A stretch of 64,000 nt of DNA from Buxus sempervirens (GCA_947561395.2 OX387182.1:47051949-47115948), one strand, 5' to 3'; positions 1-10,263 are shown, counted from the stretch's first letter. Notes: generated by a model not told the origin, from the sequence alone. Program-made: numbers and translations.

Positions 1-1181
1 ATTAGTGAATGCTTAGCTGATCTAGCTCATGTGTCTGCCACTTTTTCAACACCACGTTTAATCCATGTCTTGAACAATCTTTATGTTGGGACCTTGCCTT
101 CTGTATGCAGAACGTTTGCTCTCTGAATTCTTGCCGCGAAACTATTGAGTTGCGTTAAAGCTTTTATCTGACGTCAAATCTAGTGTTGTTGCCTCGCTTT
201 TTAATCCCTTTTGTATTTTCCCTTTAATTTGATCTTTGCAATTGTTCTTGTAACGTAGATGTTTTGTATTTCACCCATACCCAATATACATCATCAGGCC
301 TTTTCATAACGGACCCAGAAGGTTCGTTGGTGGGGCCCGAAATTTTGGAGCGCTAGTTGGGTGGAGTTGAGTTCTAGGGTTGCAAGTTGAGTTCGTGAGA
401 TTTTGGGATTTATACGGTGAGGAACAGTTTTGTATCTTGCATCCAGATTCTAGTGAAATCTTCTCGTCATCGTCTCCCATGGATGTAAGCTTTCAAGCCA
501 AACCACATGAATCGTTTGTCTTGTTCTTGATTTTCGTTTATACTTTTACTGTTTTATGCTATCTCGATTTAGGTTATTCCGCAACAGTTTTCTTGTTCCC
601 TCAGATCAAAGGCTGTGAATAATGAGAAACACATGGTTGTTTACGTTAATACTGGAATGATGCATGCACCAGCATATGAGATTCTACCATAATTCTTATG
701 CTAACACAAATTAATGATACAAACTAAGCTCATCTGAAAGACAGAAAGTTCATTTCAGATCTTCTTTTTCTTCCCTCTAGTTACTCTTTCTTGCACATAT
801 ATGGTAAATGATTCACAGACACACATAAATGAGGTCACTGTTATCACAATCAAAGGAAAACAATAAAGATGGGTTAGATGAAATAGAGAACTCAGCCACA
901 ATGACAAAAAAAATGTGTGTTATGTGTATACCTTCACATGGGATTCTGGATTCTTTTCCTCAGCTGAGATCTTATTTGTTTGATTAAAGGAAAACAGAAG
1001 ATATGAGTTAGCTAGCTGGATGAAATTGAGACCTCAGACATGAAGACAAACAAAAGCTGTATTAGGTTTGTACCTTCACATGGTGTTCTGCAATGTTGTT
1101 CCCAACTGAAATCTTGTAAGCTTGTTTTCATTTTCCTTTGGAGGCTTTGATTTTGAGTCTCTAGAGCTTTACATGAGAAGA
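1..1181. other. Host flanking DNA upstream of MIR169 pair
   Basis: No protein gene is recognisable here. A possible transcript leader is visible: a good donor (GTAAGC) follows ATGGAT at 484/485 and a pyrimidine-rich acceptor (CTTGTTCCCTCAG) ends at 604, giving a plausible 120-bp intron. The joined exon reaches a stop after a few codons, so it would suit a non-coding leader, perhaps of the miR169 precursor transcript downstream. That link is inference. The rest is AT-rich intergenic-looking sequence. Confidence 0.35.
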
Positions 1182-1290
1182 AGAGAGCCCACTGTAGCCA
1201 AGGACAACCTGCCGGCCGGGTACTGTCGTATCAGGCATTTAGCATCTTGAGCGATGCCGGCAAATCATCCTTGGCTGCACTCCACTCTCT
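1182..1290 (+). ncRNA. MIR169: MIR169-family microRNA precursor hairpin
   Basis: The 5' arm carries AGCCAAGGACAACCTGCCGG at 1196-1215, with T at 1195 giving a 21-nt mature-like sequence. It matches the miR169 family, which starts C/UAGCCAAGGA and guides cleavage of NF-YA transcripts. The 3' arm at 1256-1278 (GCCGGCAAATCATCCTTGGC and on) pairs with it through the whole miRNA region, with G:U pairs and a few mismatches. The lower stem continues as AGAGAG (1182-1187) against CTCTCT (1285-1290). The loop is about 40 nt. Duplex position, 21-nt size and conserved family sequence together support a genuine precursor. Expression cannot be judged from sequence. Confidence 0.85.
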
Positions 1291-1438
1291 ACCTCATCAT
1301 GCAAGGAACTTAGACAAATGCTGCATGTCTACGGCTAACCTCGCGTGGTTTGATTACATAATTGAAATATAATGTTCTCCAGTTGGGTTGCTGCAGGTAT
1401 TGTTAAATCATCATCTAGGCACTACTGAGAAGGGAGGA

Positions 1439-1531
1439 CAATGTAATCAAGAACAACTTGCCAATAATTTGCAGACGACGCATACTCATCTATTCGTTCA
1501 CGCCGGCAAGTCATTCTTGGCTGCATTACAC
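1439..1531 (+). ncRNA. Second, diverged MIR169-like hairpin (tandem copy)
   Basis: The 3' arm GCCGGCAAGTCATTCTTGGC (1502-1521) is a good miR169-star-like sequence. The 5' arm (about 1444-1464, containing AAGAACAACTTGCC) pairs with it but has lost several bases at the mature 5' end (the AGCC of AGCCAAG). The flank after the 3' arm (ACTCTCTACCTC..TCATGCAAGG..CTTAGAC, 1530-1561) repeats that after the first hairpin (1281-1317), so this is a tandem duplicate about 246 bp away. It may be a decaying copy or make a variant small RNA. Confidence 0.6.
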
Positions 1532-1561
1532 TCTCTACCTCTTCATGCAAGGCCCTTAGAC

Positions 1562-2818
1562 GAAAACTATCAAAGAATTCTACCTCTGCAAGAAATAGTA
1601 GCAGGGTCTGGGAACTCCCTATCCTGTCTTTTGATCTCTCTGCCTAATTCTGGTCTAATTTGCAGTGATGGTTTACATATATATAGGAGCAAGGTGATGA
1701 TTTTGGTGCTTATTCTCAGGCTGACCAGCTTTTGTTGGGGATCAACAAGAATCCTTAAAAGGTCAAGTGACTGTCCATATCATCCAAGCCTTTCCTTATT
1801 TGGTTAAAGTGTAGGCCTAATTCCGATATCTTGGTCCTATATCACAATATAGTAAAAAGTGTATGGAGTGGTGCAAGTGCTTGATTGGCTATACTGTAGG
1901 AATAGAATCTACATTGGGGGTGGGGTTGGTAGGGAGGATCATCATCATAATCATGATGTATGGAGCATGAATTGAGATGGGAATTAGCTGTAATGTATTT
2001 ATGGTAACCAAAAAGAGAATTGACTTTTGTTGAAGGCATACGTAATGGGCGGTGGTGGGGTTGGTTCCATTTTCTTTCTCTTTGTTGGGGTTATTCTGGA
2101 TGTCTTTTAGACATGCTGATTTTAAGGCTTTGTAAGAGGCAGGACTACTTGAGGTGATTTCTTCATGAATGTGTAAAGTCTCTCATGACTCTTTAATTAG
2201 TCATTTCATTGAATTTTGCTGGTTATATGGTTAGTGCAGAAAGCCCATTTCTGCAGCTTCCTGAACAGCTTTTGGCTACCAAAAATTGAGGAAGGAGGCT
2301 TAACATGCTTTGGAGTACTTTTACTGAATTCATTGTTTCCATTTGCAAGCCAAACAAGGCAGGCCCAAAACAGGCCCTTAATTCTGAGATCTTTACGGTA
2401 CTCTCTTGTATAGCTTATTCCAAACCATAAAAAATGACTCTAATATTGCTGATTGACGTTCTTGAGCATATAAAATTGGCATCTATTCTTTGATACGATC
2501 ACCGACGATCAGCTTATCAAAAAAAAAAAATCACCGACGACCAGATTATGATATGGACGTCGGTCATAATCCAGCACAGGTCGAAACAATAATAGGCTGG
2601 CAGATTTATATTTCCTTGGTCTAATACTAACTTTGAAAGAGAAAGATGGTAATGCAGATTTTGACATCTATATTGGTCAAATTGGCAAGTCTAAATCAAT
2701 GACTGAGCTCAATAATCTAAGGGTAGATCAGTTTAACATTGAGATCTTCTCATAATTTAGTTACAATTGACAATGATTTTAGCGTGTGTTTAGCATCATT
2801 TAACGGCTAGTCAGGCAT
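1562..2818. other. Host flank, no gene recognised
   Basis: No coding or RNA gene can be supported. A direct repeat of ATCACCGACGA flanks an A-rich run near 2500-2545 (motif at about 2499 and 2531). Remaining ORFs are short and lack family similarity. Confidence 0.4.
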
Positions 2819-2853
2819 TAGAAGTACCCAGAGATGATTTGGAGAAAGAAAAA
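2819..2853 (+). pseudogene. Left part of a host exon split by the giant MULE (candidate)
   Basis: If the MULE and one copy of its target duplication are removed, an open frame starting at ATG 2834 runs across the junction into 44607-44739 and ends at TAA 44737-44739, about 45 codons. An AG at 2830 or slightly upstream could be a splice acceptor. The product is not recognised; it is lysine-rich at first, then acidic and serine-rich. The only support is the long in-frame continuity across the insertion site, so this is a candidate disrupted last exon and no more. Confidence 0.35.
2845..2853. repeat. 9-bp target-site duplication, left end of MULE
   Basis: AAAGAAAAA lies directly before the terminal GGGAAAATTTCAG. 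The identical 9-mer follows the other terminus at 44598-44606. A 9-bp duplication is the Mutator superfamily hallmark. Confidence 0.88.
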
Positions 2854-2860
2854 GGGAAAA

Positions 2861-2979
2861 TTTCAGAAAAGTGCTACTTTACAGCCAATATTCCAAAAAC
2901 GTGCCATAAAGATGCTTAATTTAAAAAACATGCCACTTTTGAGATTTAATTTCAGAAAGGGGTCATTGCACGTTTTCCC
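2861..2979 (+). repeat. Subterminal 30-bp repeat units (transposase-binding candidates)
   Basis: Four related units begin at 2861, 2890, 2920 and 2950, exactly about 30 bp apart. Each reads roughly TTTCAGAAA or TTTAAAAAA followed by A/C-GTGCCA-type sequence. The right TIR has three, missing exactly one unit. Tandem subterminal motifs are where Mutator-type transposases bind in known elements; the role here is inferred. Confidence 0.6.
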
Positions 2980-3012
2980 TATTTGCAATGCCCAAAATAC
3001 CCTTGAATATAA

Positions 3013-3014
<2 letters not shown>

Positions 3015-3058
<44 letters not shown>
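3015..3058 (+). repeat. 44-base poly-G run in left TIR
   Basis: This is an uninterrupted G44 homopolymer. The matching site in the right TIR has only six (near 44465-44470). It is either a real microsatellite expansion or a sequencing/assembly length artefact. It produces spurious poly-Gly/poly-Pro ORFs on both strands. Confidence 0.85.
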
Positions 3059-3059
<1 letters not shown>

Positions 3060-4352
3060 ACACGCTGACTCTCCTCTCCTGTGTGAAAAACCCTGGTTCG
3101 ACGAATGAACGCCGACGAAGAACGAACGCCGACTCCTTTCTTCGCCGGCGAACGAGGCTTGTTTTCCGAGTAACTTTGCTTCGTCTCCAAGGCCGACGAA
3201 CCCCGACCCCATTCTCCTACCCCATTGTCATCTTCTTCCCCAAAAACCGAAACCCTCTCCTTCCCCCATTCCTCTCTTCGCCGGCGAATGCGGGTGGTTT
3301 CCCCACTCAGATTTTTGTCTTCTTCAAGGTCGACGAAAGCCGACCAACTTTCCCCCACTCTCCTTCCCCATTGATCTGTTCTTCTCCAAAAACCCCTTCG
3401 CTACCTGGATGAAACCCTCTCCTCCTCCATTTGTTTCACGCATTGTTTCCCTCTCCATCGTTCATTAACCCTCTATAATCGAAAACCCTTTGTCTGTTTG
3501 CACACATTGAGGCATTGGTCGTTGGAGGGCCACCGCGGTTGAAGTTTGTCGACATGGGAGTGTTGTCGTCGACGACCCTGCTGTCTCATCGAAGTTGCTG
3601 TTCTGTTCGTCGCCATAGGGAGTGCTGCCGTTGGCGACCAGGTAGCTGCCGAGTGCCTCCCTTGAATTTGATTTTCCCCCAAACATTTGCATATTTAATT
3701 TAATTTGAATTTGCACATTTGCATATTTCCACCGATTTAAATGGTAATCTTGTTGCAAAAAAGGCTTGAATTTGAATATGAGTTGTTTGCCTTAGCGAAA
3801 TGGGGTTTTTCGAATTTGAATATAAGTTTATGGCATGTTTTTCGAATATTGGCTGTAAATGTTCAGACCATGGTTGTGGATGATTTTTGCTGTCCAGAGA
3901 AATATTTGAATGATAAATATTTTTGGTTGTTGATTTTGGTTGAACTTTCTTGACAAGCTAATTGGTTTTTTGTTGGTATTGTTTATTTGGGATTTTTTGT
4001 AGTGCTCTTTTTCTAGCATTGTCTAACTATTATTTAATTGACTTTCCTTAACTTTCATTTACTTTAATGTTGATAACATTCCTTAATTGCTTTGAGGTTC
4101 CTAAGCTGTCTTGGGCGCAATGCTTCTGATGGTCTTGATGCAAAGTTACACTTCTATAGCGGATGATGTTCATGATGTTTATACTGCATTTTGCAAAATG
4201 TGCAAGTATTTAATTTCCTTACCATGTTACTGCAATATGCTTTTCCATTTCTCTCATGGCAAGCAAGAGGGCATCTTACCTAATTTTGTTGTCAGTTGCT
4301 GCTTTGGGATCAGAATTATGCCATCTTAAGTATACGTTGAGACTTGCAATTT

Positions 4353-4357
4353 AACAT
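4353..4357. repeat. 5-bp TSD of the Tat retroelement (left)
   Basis: AACAT occurs at 4353-4357 and again at 21841-21845. The uninterrupted right TIR of the MULE (43070-43095) shows the empty site with a single copy, which proves the insertion. Confidence 0.92.
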
Positions 4358-6635
4358 TGTGAGACATGGGAAAAAATCACCGGAGTGATCATCCCTCCGT
4401 CAGCACACGGGCTCAACGCAAAAATTGGGAGAGTCGCCACCATTCATAATTTTGGGGTGAGAATGGACACCAAAGATTCAAAAGTAGGCAAAAATAGCCA
4501 AAAGAAACATTCTAGGGTAAAAATAACCCTACTTGAAAATCAAATCCAGAGATGGGTAAGGGGATTAGATTATGAACAGGGGAAGGTGTTAGGCACCCCC
4601 ATTCATCCACACAAAGTGGTTGCCAAGTGTATGTTCATGCAAAAACAAAGTAAGAAAGCTTGCTAAAAATCATGAAAAAGCCTTGAAAAAGGAACAAGTG
4701 TATGATATATTCACATGAAGATCTAAATGGATTTTAGATCCTCTCTTATGTCAATATCACTTCTGGAGTATTTCAAAAGATGGAAATCAAAGTAAAAGTG
4801 GCCAAAACCAAGTTGAGGCAAATCCGGGAATTTTGGTAAAAAGTAAGGTCCTTTGTCTTGAAATCATTCAAATCCAATTTCAAATTGATTCAAACCAACT
4901 CTATTTGAAAGATTATGATAAATAAGGAACTCACGCAAAATCTCAAGTTAATCCGATAAAAATCCTAGGAGTTATGTTCCTTTGAAGTTGCTGCTGGGGA
5001 TTTTTAAAAGTGGTAAGTGGGCAACTTTGGAAAATTGTCTAGAAAAATCCACTACACAAAAGTCCACGAAATTTGGTGTGATTGAATTTTGTATGGCCAT
5101 CTTTCAAAAGAAACTAGCCTCATACAAAAATCCCTTCGGATGTGCCTTGGGTGGTCTCCCGAACAGGCCCCGAAGATCACAGATTTACCCAGAAAAATGC
5201 AAATGAGCAGTTCTGAGTAAATCGGCTACCAATAATTCAAATGGAATCCAAAAATTATGAAACCAACTGGATTTGAAAATAGACTCATAAAGGAGTACTC
5301 AGAAACAAAAATCACTCGAATCGGACTTAAAACGAACACATGGCGGTCCGTCGAAGTGACAAGTTCTGTACTTGGACCTGAACTGTCCACTTAACTTCGA
5401 CAGAGAGGTGTCAAAAATCGGCTAGACAGAAAATCATGAAATTTGGTGGACATAAACTAGACAGCCTCACCTTTCCCATGGTTCTGGAATCGCCCCAAAA
5501 TTCATCCGAATGATGAAGTTACGGACGTCCGAAGTAGGGGTACAGGTGCTGTCAAGCTAAGCCATTTTTGAAGAAAACCAAGTCCGAAAATTGATAAAAA
5601 GTGTGTGATTCGTGTGAGATGAATCCAAAACCTTTGAAAAACATTTAAAAACACTCCAGAATTTGATTGAGGCCATTTATTTGAGTTTTATCACAATAAA
5701 TGCAATAAACCCCAAATATGAACCTATCCCGCCAAAATAATGATATGTATGTGCAAGTGTAAAAAACCAAACAAGATCAATACAACATGCATATAGATTC
5801 AACAAAATAGGTTCTAGCATAGCCTAGGGTTCCGTTCCATTATCGTTTCCCTCTGTTCTCTTTAAGATAATCAAGGGTACTTTGAATATGGAACGGTTTA
5901 CAATCAATCAAAAAGCCTTATGCTACATGGGTTCTAGCACTAGGGTCAATCCCCAGTCTCGTTTCTCCTAGATCCGCCTTCACGTTTTACGGCTAGGGGA
6001 GTCTTGAGATACTTTGAGCCGGGGAAGGATTTCCACACATACAAGCAAGGCTTTACACTACAGAAAGGTAGAAGAAGAGATCTAGATCTAGGAATGTAAA
6101 GACAGAAAATAAAAAGAAAATTTGAGGCTTACCTGAGTTCTGGAGACGATTCCACAGTGGTTTTCTTCTTCTCTTGGAGTTCTTCTTTGCGAGAATTCAA
6201 AACAAGAGTTGTGTGCCTTTTGCTCAAGGAGGAGGCTCCTATTTATAGGCAAAGACTAAGGTCATTGGTAGACACAACTTAATGTCTAGAACCCCTCCAA
6301 CCTAAACCCTAAGGTTATTTCCGCGATTTCCCCTCATTTAATGAGGGACATGATGGTAAAAGTGAAAAGCTCTCGGAAAACCCTAATTTTGAGCAAACTT
6401 AAGGTATCCGGTATATCAGACCGGATAACAAAGGGCCTTAAGGTATCCGGTACATGGTACCGGATCCACTAAGGCTCACATGTATCCGGTATGAGTATCC
6501 GGATACGGGAAAGGGTACTTGTATCCGGATTGAGTATCCGGATACAGGTAAAAGTTTATTTTCTTCAATTTCTGTGCTGGCTTTCCAGGAGATAATGATT
6601 TTTGATGATTGTTTGTGCAATTTGGGGTGTCTACA
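4358..6635 (-). repeat. 3' LTR of the Tat element (element is on - strand)
   Basis: It is 2278 bp, the same length as the right LTR at 19563-21840. On the - strand it starts TGTAGACACC at 6635 and ends ..GTCTCACA at 4358. It has a TATA-like TATAAATA (6240-6247, - strand) and the TATCCGG stem-loop array (6403-6547). By-eye differences from the partner are few (for example near 4590, 4993, 5052, 5086). Confidence 0.95.
6403..6547. repeat. Four-unit TATCCGG/CCGGATA stem-loop array in LTR
   Basis: Four successive short palindromes have arms TATCCGG(T) and (A)CCGGATA around 5-9 nt spacers. The same array is at 21608-21752 in the partner LTR, at 29019-29166 and 50156-50301 in family A solo LTRs, and as a related copy in the leader at 17933-18080. 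It lies in the U3 part, upstream of the TATA box in element orientation. Function unknown. Confidence 0.8.
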
Positions 6636-6655
6636 ACTGTCCCTCTTTGTGGGAG
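6636..6655 (-). promoter_or_regulatory. Polypurine tract of the Tat element
   Basis: Read on the - strand, the bases just before the 3' LTR are CACAAAGAGGGACAGT, a purine-rich tract in the position where plus-strand DNA synthesis is primed. It is not a perfect PPT, since two C residues interrupt it. Confidence 0.6.
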
Positions 6656-7036
6656 CTGCGAAGCAGTGAGCTGCAAAGAGTAGACAAGCCCAAATTGCAT
6701 TCCCTTGAGCATGATTTGCTCGGTTTAATTCAATTTCTGTAGAAAACCATTTTTGAGTGGAGATTTGCCAAAAAGTCCTCACTTTAAGGGGGCATCTCTC
6801 CAAGAGTTCTTAAATTCCACTGAGCCCTTTGTGGCTGTGAAGTGGATTTTAAGCCCAAAAATAGGATTTTTGAAAAACTGATTTTTTATCAAACCAAGTT
6901 GAAAATTGAGTGGATATCATCCTTTTGACCAGGCACATTTCCCAAAGTTGTCCCGAATTCCACAGAGCTCTCGTGGCTGTGAGGTGGATTTCAAGACAAA
7001 ATAGGATTTTGAGAAAATAGAAATTGTAGCACAATT

Positions 7037-7256
7037 TTGCTCTTTCCTTTTCCTTCTCTTTTTTCTTTTCTTCTTTTTTTTTCTTTTTTTCTTTTCTCTT
7101 TTTTTTTTCCTTTTTTTTTTTCATTTCCTTTTCTTTTTCTTTTTTCCTTTTCATTTCCTTTTCTTTTTTTTTTCTTTTCATTTCCTTTTTTCCTATTCTT
7201 TTCTGTTTTTTTCTCTATTTTTTTCTGTTTTTTTTTCTTTTTTTTTTTTATACAAT
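7037..7256 (+). repeat. 220-bp pyrimidine (T/C) tract before the antisense ORF
   Basis: This is almost pure T and C, mostly TTTTC-type units. It ends in TCTTCCTTTGCAG at 7270-7282, a strong splice-acceptor context. As read on the + strand it could be the polypyrimidine tract of an intron feeding the antisense ORF. Confidence 0.7.
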
Positions 7257-7282
7257 GCTGACATATCCCTCTTCCTTTGCAG

Positions 7283-8161
7283 CTTTGGCTACTTGATCAT
7301 TTGAGCCAGATTGAAGAGATCAATCGACACTTCTTCCCGAGTCTGAAAGTCCCTCTCTTGATGAGCAACAGGGGGTGCCCCGATATTCCAGGGGGCAAAC
7401 AGGGCTGGTTCACTTTCTTGGGCTCGCTTCAGGATGACCAGGTGAGATGGCCTGGTACTTATCAGCCTAATGCGGAGACAGTGATTAGCTTCCGAGACCG
7501 CAACTTTCTGATTCTGGCGGGCCTGAAGCATGCAGTGCTGTATCTTCCTCTGCGGGTCCTTCGTCAGTTCCGAGCGACCCAGGGGATTATCATCCCATGT
7601 GGATATGAGGATCGTCTTGGGCCCCTTTCTATGAAGCTGAATGCCTGGTTGATGAAGGAGTGGTCCTATGTCCGCTTTATGCATGGTCCAGTCTTCTCAG
7701 AAGCCCATGTGAAGGATTATCTCTTCTGGATCAAGGAACAGATACGGACTCAGGCCCCGGTACCCGAAGATCCTCCTGTAGTCTTGGCTCCCACCTATGA
7801 GGACATTCTAGAGTCTGAGCGGGCTTCTCATAAGCGGATTCAGCAGATATGGGTACGGGAGGCCCAGGAGCTCAGGATACATGGCACGTATCTGGAGAGG
7901 CAGCTTGAGGATCAGATCTCACGCCGTATTGCCGTGGAAGAGAAGCTGGAGGAGCTGAGGCAGGCCCGTTGCTTCGAGGTCCGTATGATCCGGCAGAAGT
8001 ACCAGGCTACTTTGGCCAGCCTTAGGAGTATGAGGATCAAGCAGGCCCTTTCAGATGAGGTCATTTCCTTCCTGAGTGATCCCGCTGCAGAGGGGGCTTT
8101 AGGAGTTATTGCAGCTCAGGCAGCTCGGATTCGGGAGCTTGAGGAGCGGCTAGGAGATTAG
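7283..8161 (+). CDS. Antisense extra ORF of the Tat element (plant-mobile-domain-like)
   Basis: The ORF is about 292 codons, opposite in strand to gag-pol, between integrase and the 3' LTR. There is no ATG at the start of the similarity; the frame begins right after a strong acceptor (TTCCTTTGCAG, 7272-7282), so it is probably a downstream exon. The N-terminal half has aromatic-rich, LPLRVLRQF-type sequence like the helical plant mobile domain / DUF7745-type proteins found in LTR retroelements. The C-terminal half (from about 7780) is a charged coiled coil ending RELEERLGD. Extra ORFs in antisense at this place are known in Tat relatives such as Grande (gene23) and Retand. Its role in transposition is unknown. 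The frame is intact, in keeping with the young insertion. Confidence 0.7.
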   Translation, partial: LWLLDHLSQIEEINRHFFPSLKVPLLMSNRGCPDIPGGKQGWFTFLGSLQDDQVRWPGTYQPNAETVISFRDRNFLILAGLKHAVLYLPLRVLRQFRATQGIIIPCGYEDRLGPLSMKLNAWLMKEWSYVRFMHGPVFSEAHVKDYLFWIKEQIRTQAPVPEDPPVVLAPTYEDILESERASHKRIQQIWVREAQELRIHGTYLERQLEDQISRRIAVEEKLEELRQARCFEVRMIRQKYQATLASLRSMRIKQALSDEVISFLSDPAAEGALGVIAAQAARIRELEERLGD

Positions 8162-9081
8162 CTTTATTTCCTGCACATTTTTCATTCCTTTGTACAAAAT
8201 TGAACTCCAATAGTGGAAATACAAAGGATTTAATTCAAAATAAAGTTTTTATATTATTGGCCTCAGAATGCTCAGATGCTTGTAAAAACAAAGGTTTTAT
8301 GAAAAGTATTTGATTTCTCATCACTGGCCAAAGTATAATTTTTTCTTTTTATATTTTTTTTATTTTTTTGAAATTTGGTCCATGCACTTAATCACCTATA
8401 ATTAAAGGAATTAAAAACCAGGTTAAATAATGAAAAGGGTAGTCCAAAAAATACTGAGGGATCAGAACCGTCCATCTTAGGATCTTTAGAGTCATCCCCA
8501 AAATGCCAAAACTGCCCCATTCTGCTCATGCCAACTTTGCTTAAAGCTCAGATCCCCATGATCAACTCAACCTCTGATTTTCTTTCATTTTTCTTATTTT
8601 TTTCTTTTTGCCAATATTGCCCCTAGCGCCAGTTACGGTTTTCACTAGGGCCGGCTTCTGAATTCCGTCATCACCCATCTTACTCTGATATTTGAATGAA
8701 CCAACTAAGATCACCAAGGGCTTAAAAAAATAGGACGAAATAAAGGCTAGGCTCAGTTTATGAAAGAAAGGGTATTAAAGGCCCAAAAATTTTCAAGTGT
8801 GGAAATAGGTCAACCGGATTTACAGTCATGATGAATTTAACCCTTTTTCCCCAAATTGCATTTTTTTTTGCATTTTTTTCTCACACTTGGCTTTCATTTG
8901 CCATTTCCATTGCTTTTCCTCTCTTTTTCTTTTCCTTTCCTCACTTTTGCCCCAATTTGACTGTAAATCCGGTTTGGGTTGATCAAAGAAACGAACCGGC
9001 TCAACTTGGCTAGACTAGGGATTAAAATTTTTGAAGGAAATAAAGAAAAATGGCCTCGGATCATTTCCTAGAAATATTCAC
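8162..9081. other. Tat spacer between antisense ORF and integrase
   Basis: This is non-coding sequence of the element between two convergent reading frames, rich in T runs. Near 8819-8975 there is an imperfect inverted arrangement of CCGGATTTACAGTCA and TGACTGTAAATCCGG (8814-8829 and 8957-8972), a 15-bp inverted repeat. No gene is seen. Confidence 0.6.
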
Positions 9082-10263
9082 TCAAGGAAAATACCTTTTT
9101 ACCGCATCAGAGTTAATGGGCTCAGGAAAATCTGACCCATCCATTTCTGCTAAGATGAGTGCACCCCCTGATAGGACTTTCTTGACGACATATGGGCCTT
9201 CCCAATTGGGCTTGAACTTACCACGAGGATCTTCCAAAAATGGTAAGATTTTCTTTAGCACTAAGTTTCCTTCTTGGAAAGTTCTAGGCCTCACTTTCTT
9301 ATTGTAGGCCCGGGCCATTCTCTTCTGGTACAACTGGCCATGGCAAAGCGCTTTCAACCGCTTTTCTTCTATCAGGTTAAGTTGATCATGTCTCGACTGG
9401 ACCCATTCGGCTTCTTCTAGTTCTGCTTCCATGAGCACTCGGAGTGATGGGATCTCCACTTCCACGGGCAAGACTGCTTCCATCCCATAGACTAGGGAGT
9501 ACGGGGTTGCCCCAGTTGAAGTTCGGATCGAGGTTCTGTATGCATGCAGAGCAAGTGGCAGCATTTCATGCCAATCCTTGTAGCTCACTACCATCTTCTG
9601 AATGATTTTCTTTATGTTCTTGTTTGCTGCTTCCACTGCCCCATTCATCTTTGGCCTGTACGGAGCTGACTTATGATGGGTGATCTGAAACTGCTCACAC
9701 ATTTTCTTCATGTCCTTGTTCTTAATATTTGAAGCATTGTCTGATACTATGGCATTTGGCAGTCCATAGCGACAAATGATGTTGTGCTTCAAAAATTTAA
9801 TAACATGGTTGCTTGTGATGTTCGCATATGAAGCTGCTTCCACCCACTTAGTGAAGTAATCAATTGCTACCAGGATAAATCTGTGCCCGTTCGATGCCTT
9901 AGGGGAGATCATGCCGATGACATCTATGCCCCACATAGAGAAGGGCCAGGGTGATGTCATGTTGTGCAGCTCACCTGGGGGTGCATGCTTGTTATCTGCA
10001 TATATTTGGCATTGATGGCACCTCCTGACATGTATACAGCAATCATGCTCCATGGTCGTCCAGTAGTATCCCAGCCTCAGGATCTTCTTTGCCAGCATGT
10101 ACCCACTCATATGGGGCCCACAGACTCCTCCATGTACAGTCTCAATCAGCCTTTCCGATTCAGCCTTGGCAACACATCTTAGCAGAATGTCGTTATGTGA
10201 CCTCTTGTACACATGTCCACCACTTAGCAGAAATTGACCAGCCAATCTCTGTATTGTCCTCTT
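9082..10263 (-). CDS. Integrase of the Tat element (3' part of pol)
   Basis: The zinc-binding HHCC domain (VHGG..GPH, then CHQC) comes first, then the catalytic core: Asp in WGIDVIG, Asp in VSDNAS and Glu in GAVEAAN with the standard 35-residue spacing between the last two. The C-terminal region contains the GPYVV-type beta domain. The same frame continues upstream into RNase H but is cut by a single TAG at 10264-10266, just after ..NATAT. This may be a point mutation in this copy. No ATG is expected because this is the end of a polyprotein. It acts in the nucleus to insert the cDNA. Confidence 0.93.
   Translation of the reverse strand, partial: KRTIQRLAGQFLLSGGHVYKRSHNDILLRCVAKAESERLIETVHGGVCGPHMSGYMLAKKILRLGYYWTTMEHDCCIHVRRCHQCQIYADNKHAPPGELHNMTSPWPFSMWGIDVIGMISPKASNGHRFILVAIDYFTKWVEAASYANITSNHVIKFLKHNIICRYGLPNAIVSDNASNIKNKDMKKMCEQFQITHHKSAPYRPKMNGAVEAANKNIKKIIQKMVVSYKDWHEMLPLALHAYRTSIRTSTGATPYSLVYGMEAVLPVEVEIPSLRVLMEAELEEAEWVQSRHDQLNLIEEKRLKALCHGQLYQKRMARAYNKKVRPRTFQEGNLVLKKILPFLEDPRGKFKPNWEGPYVVKKVLSGGALILAEMDGSDFPEPINSDAVKRYFP

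Larger units (their letters stand above)
2854..4357 (+). repeat. Left TIR of the MULE (outer part; continues at 21846-21875)
   Basis: This matches, in inverted orientation, 43049-44597. It is interrupted at 4358 by the Tat retroelement and resumes after it for 30 bp, to about 21875. The copy has an extra subterminal unit of about 30 bp and a 44-base G run lacking in the right TIR. MULE TIRs normally carry the promoters for inward transcription; CTCTATAATC near 3471 is a weak TATA candidate. No protein is assigned: the ORFs here are GC-rich and frame-unstable between the two copies. Confidence 0.88.

Noticed and set aside
1..126. Open frame with LADLAH, resembling the end of a LINE RNase H
   Set aside because: Too short and only one weak motif; the adjoining sequence shows no other LINE feature or poly-A tail.
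2863..3412. Long ORFs on both strands around 3000
   Set aside because: They depend on the G44 run and on TIR sequence whose frame is not kept in the right TIR copy.
4385..6803. Several ORFs of 60-120 codons in the Tat LTR
   Set aside because: They recur only because the LTR is duplicated; no family similarity, and on the strand opposite to or out of register with element genes.
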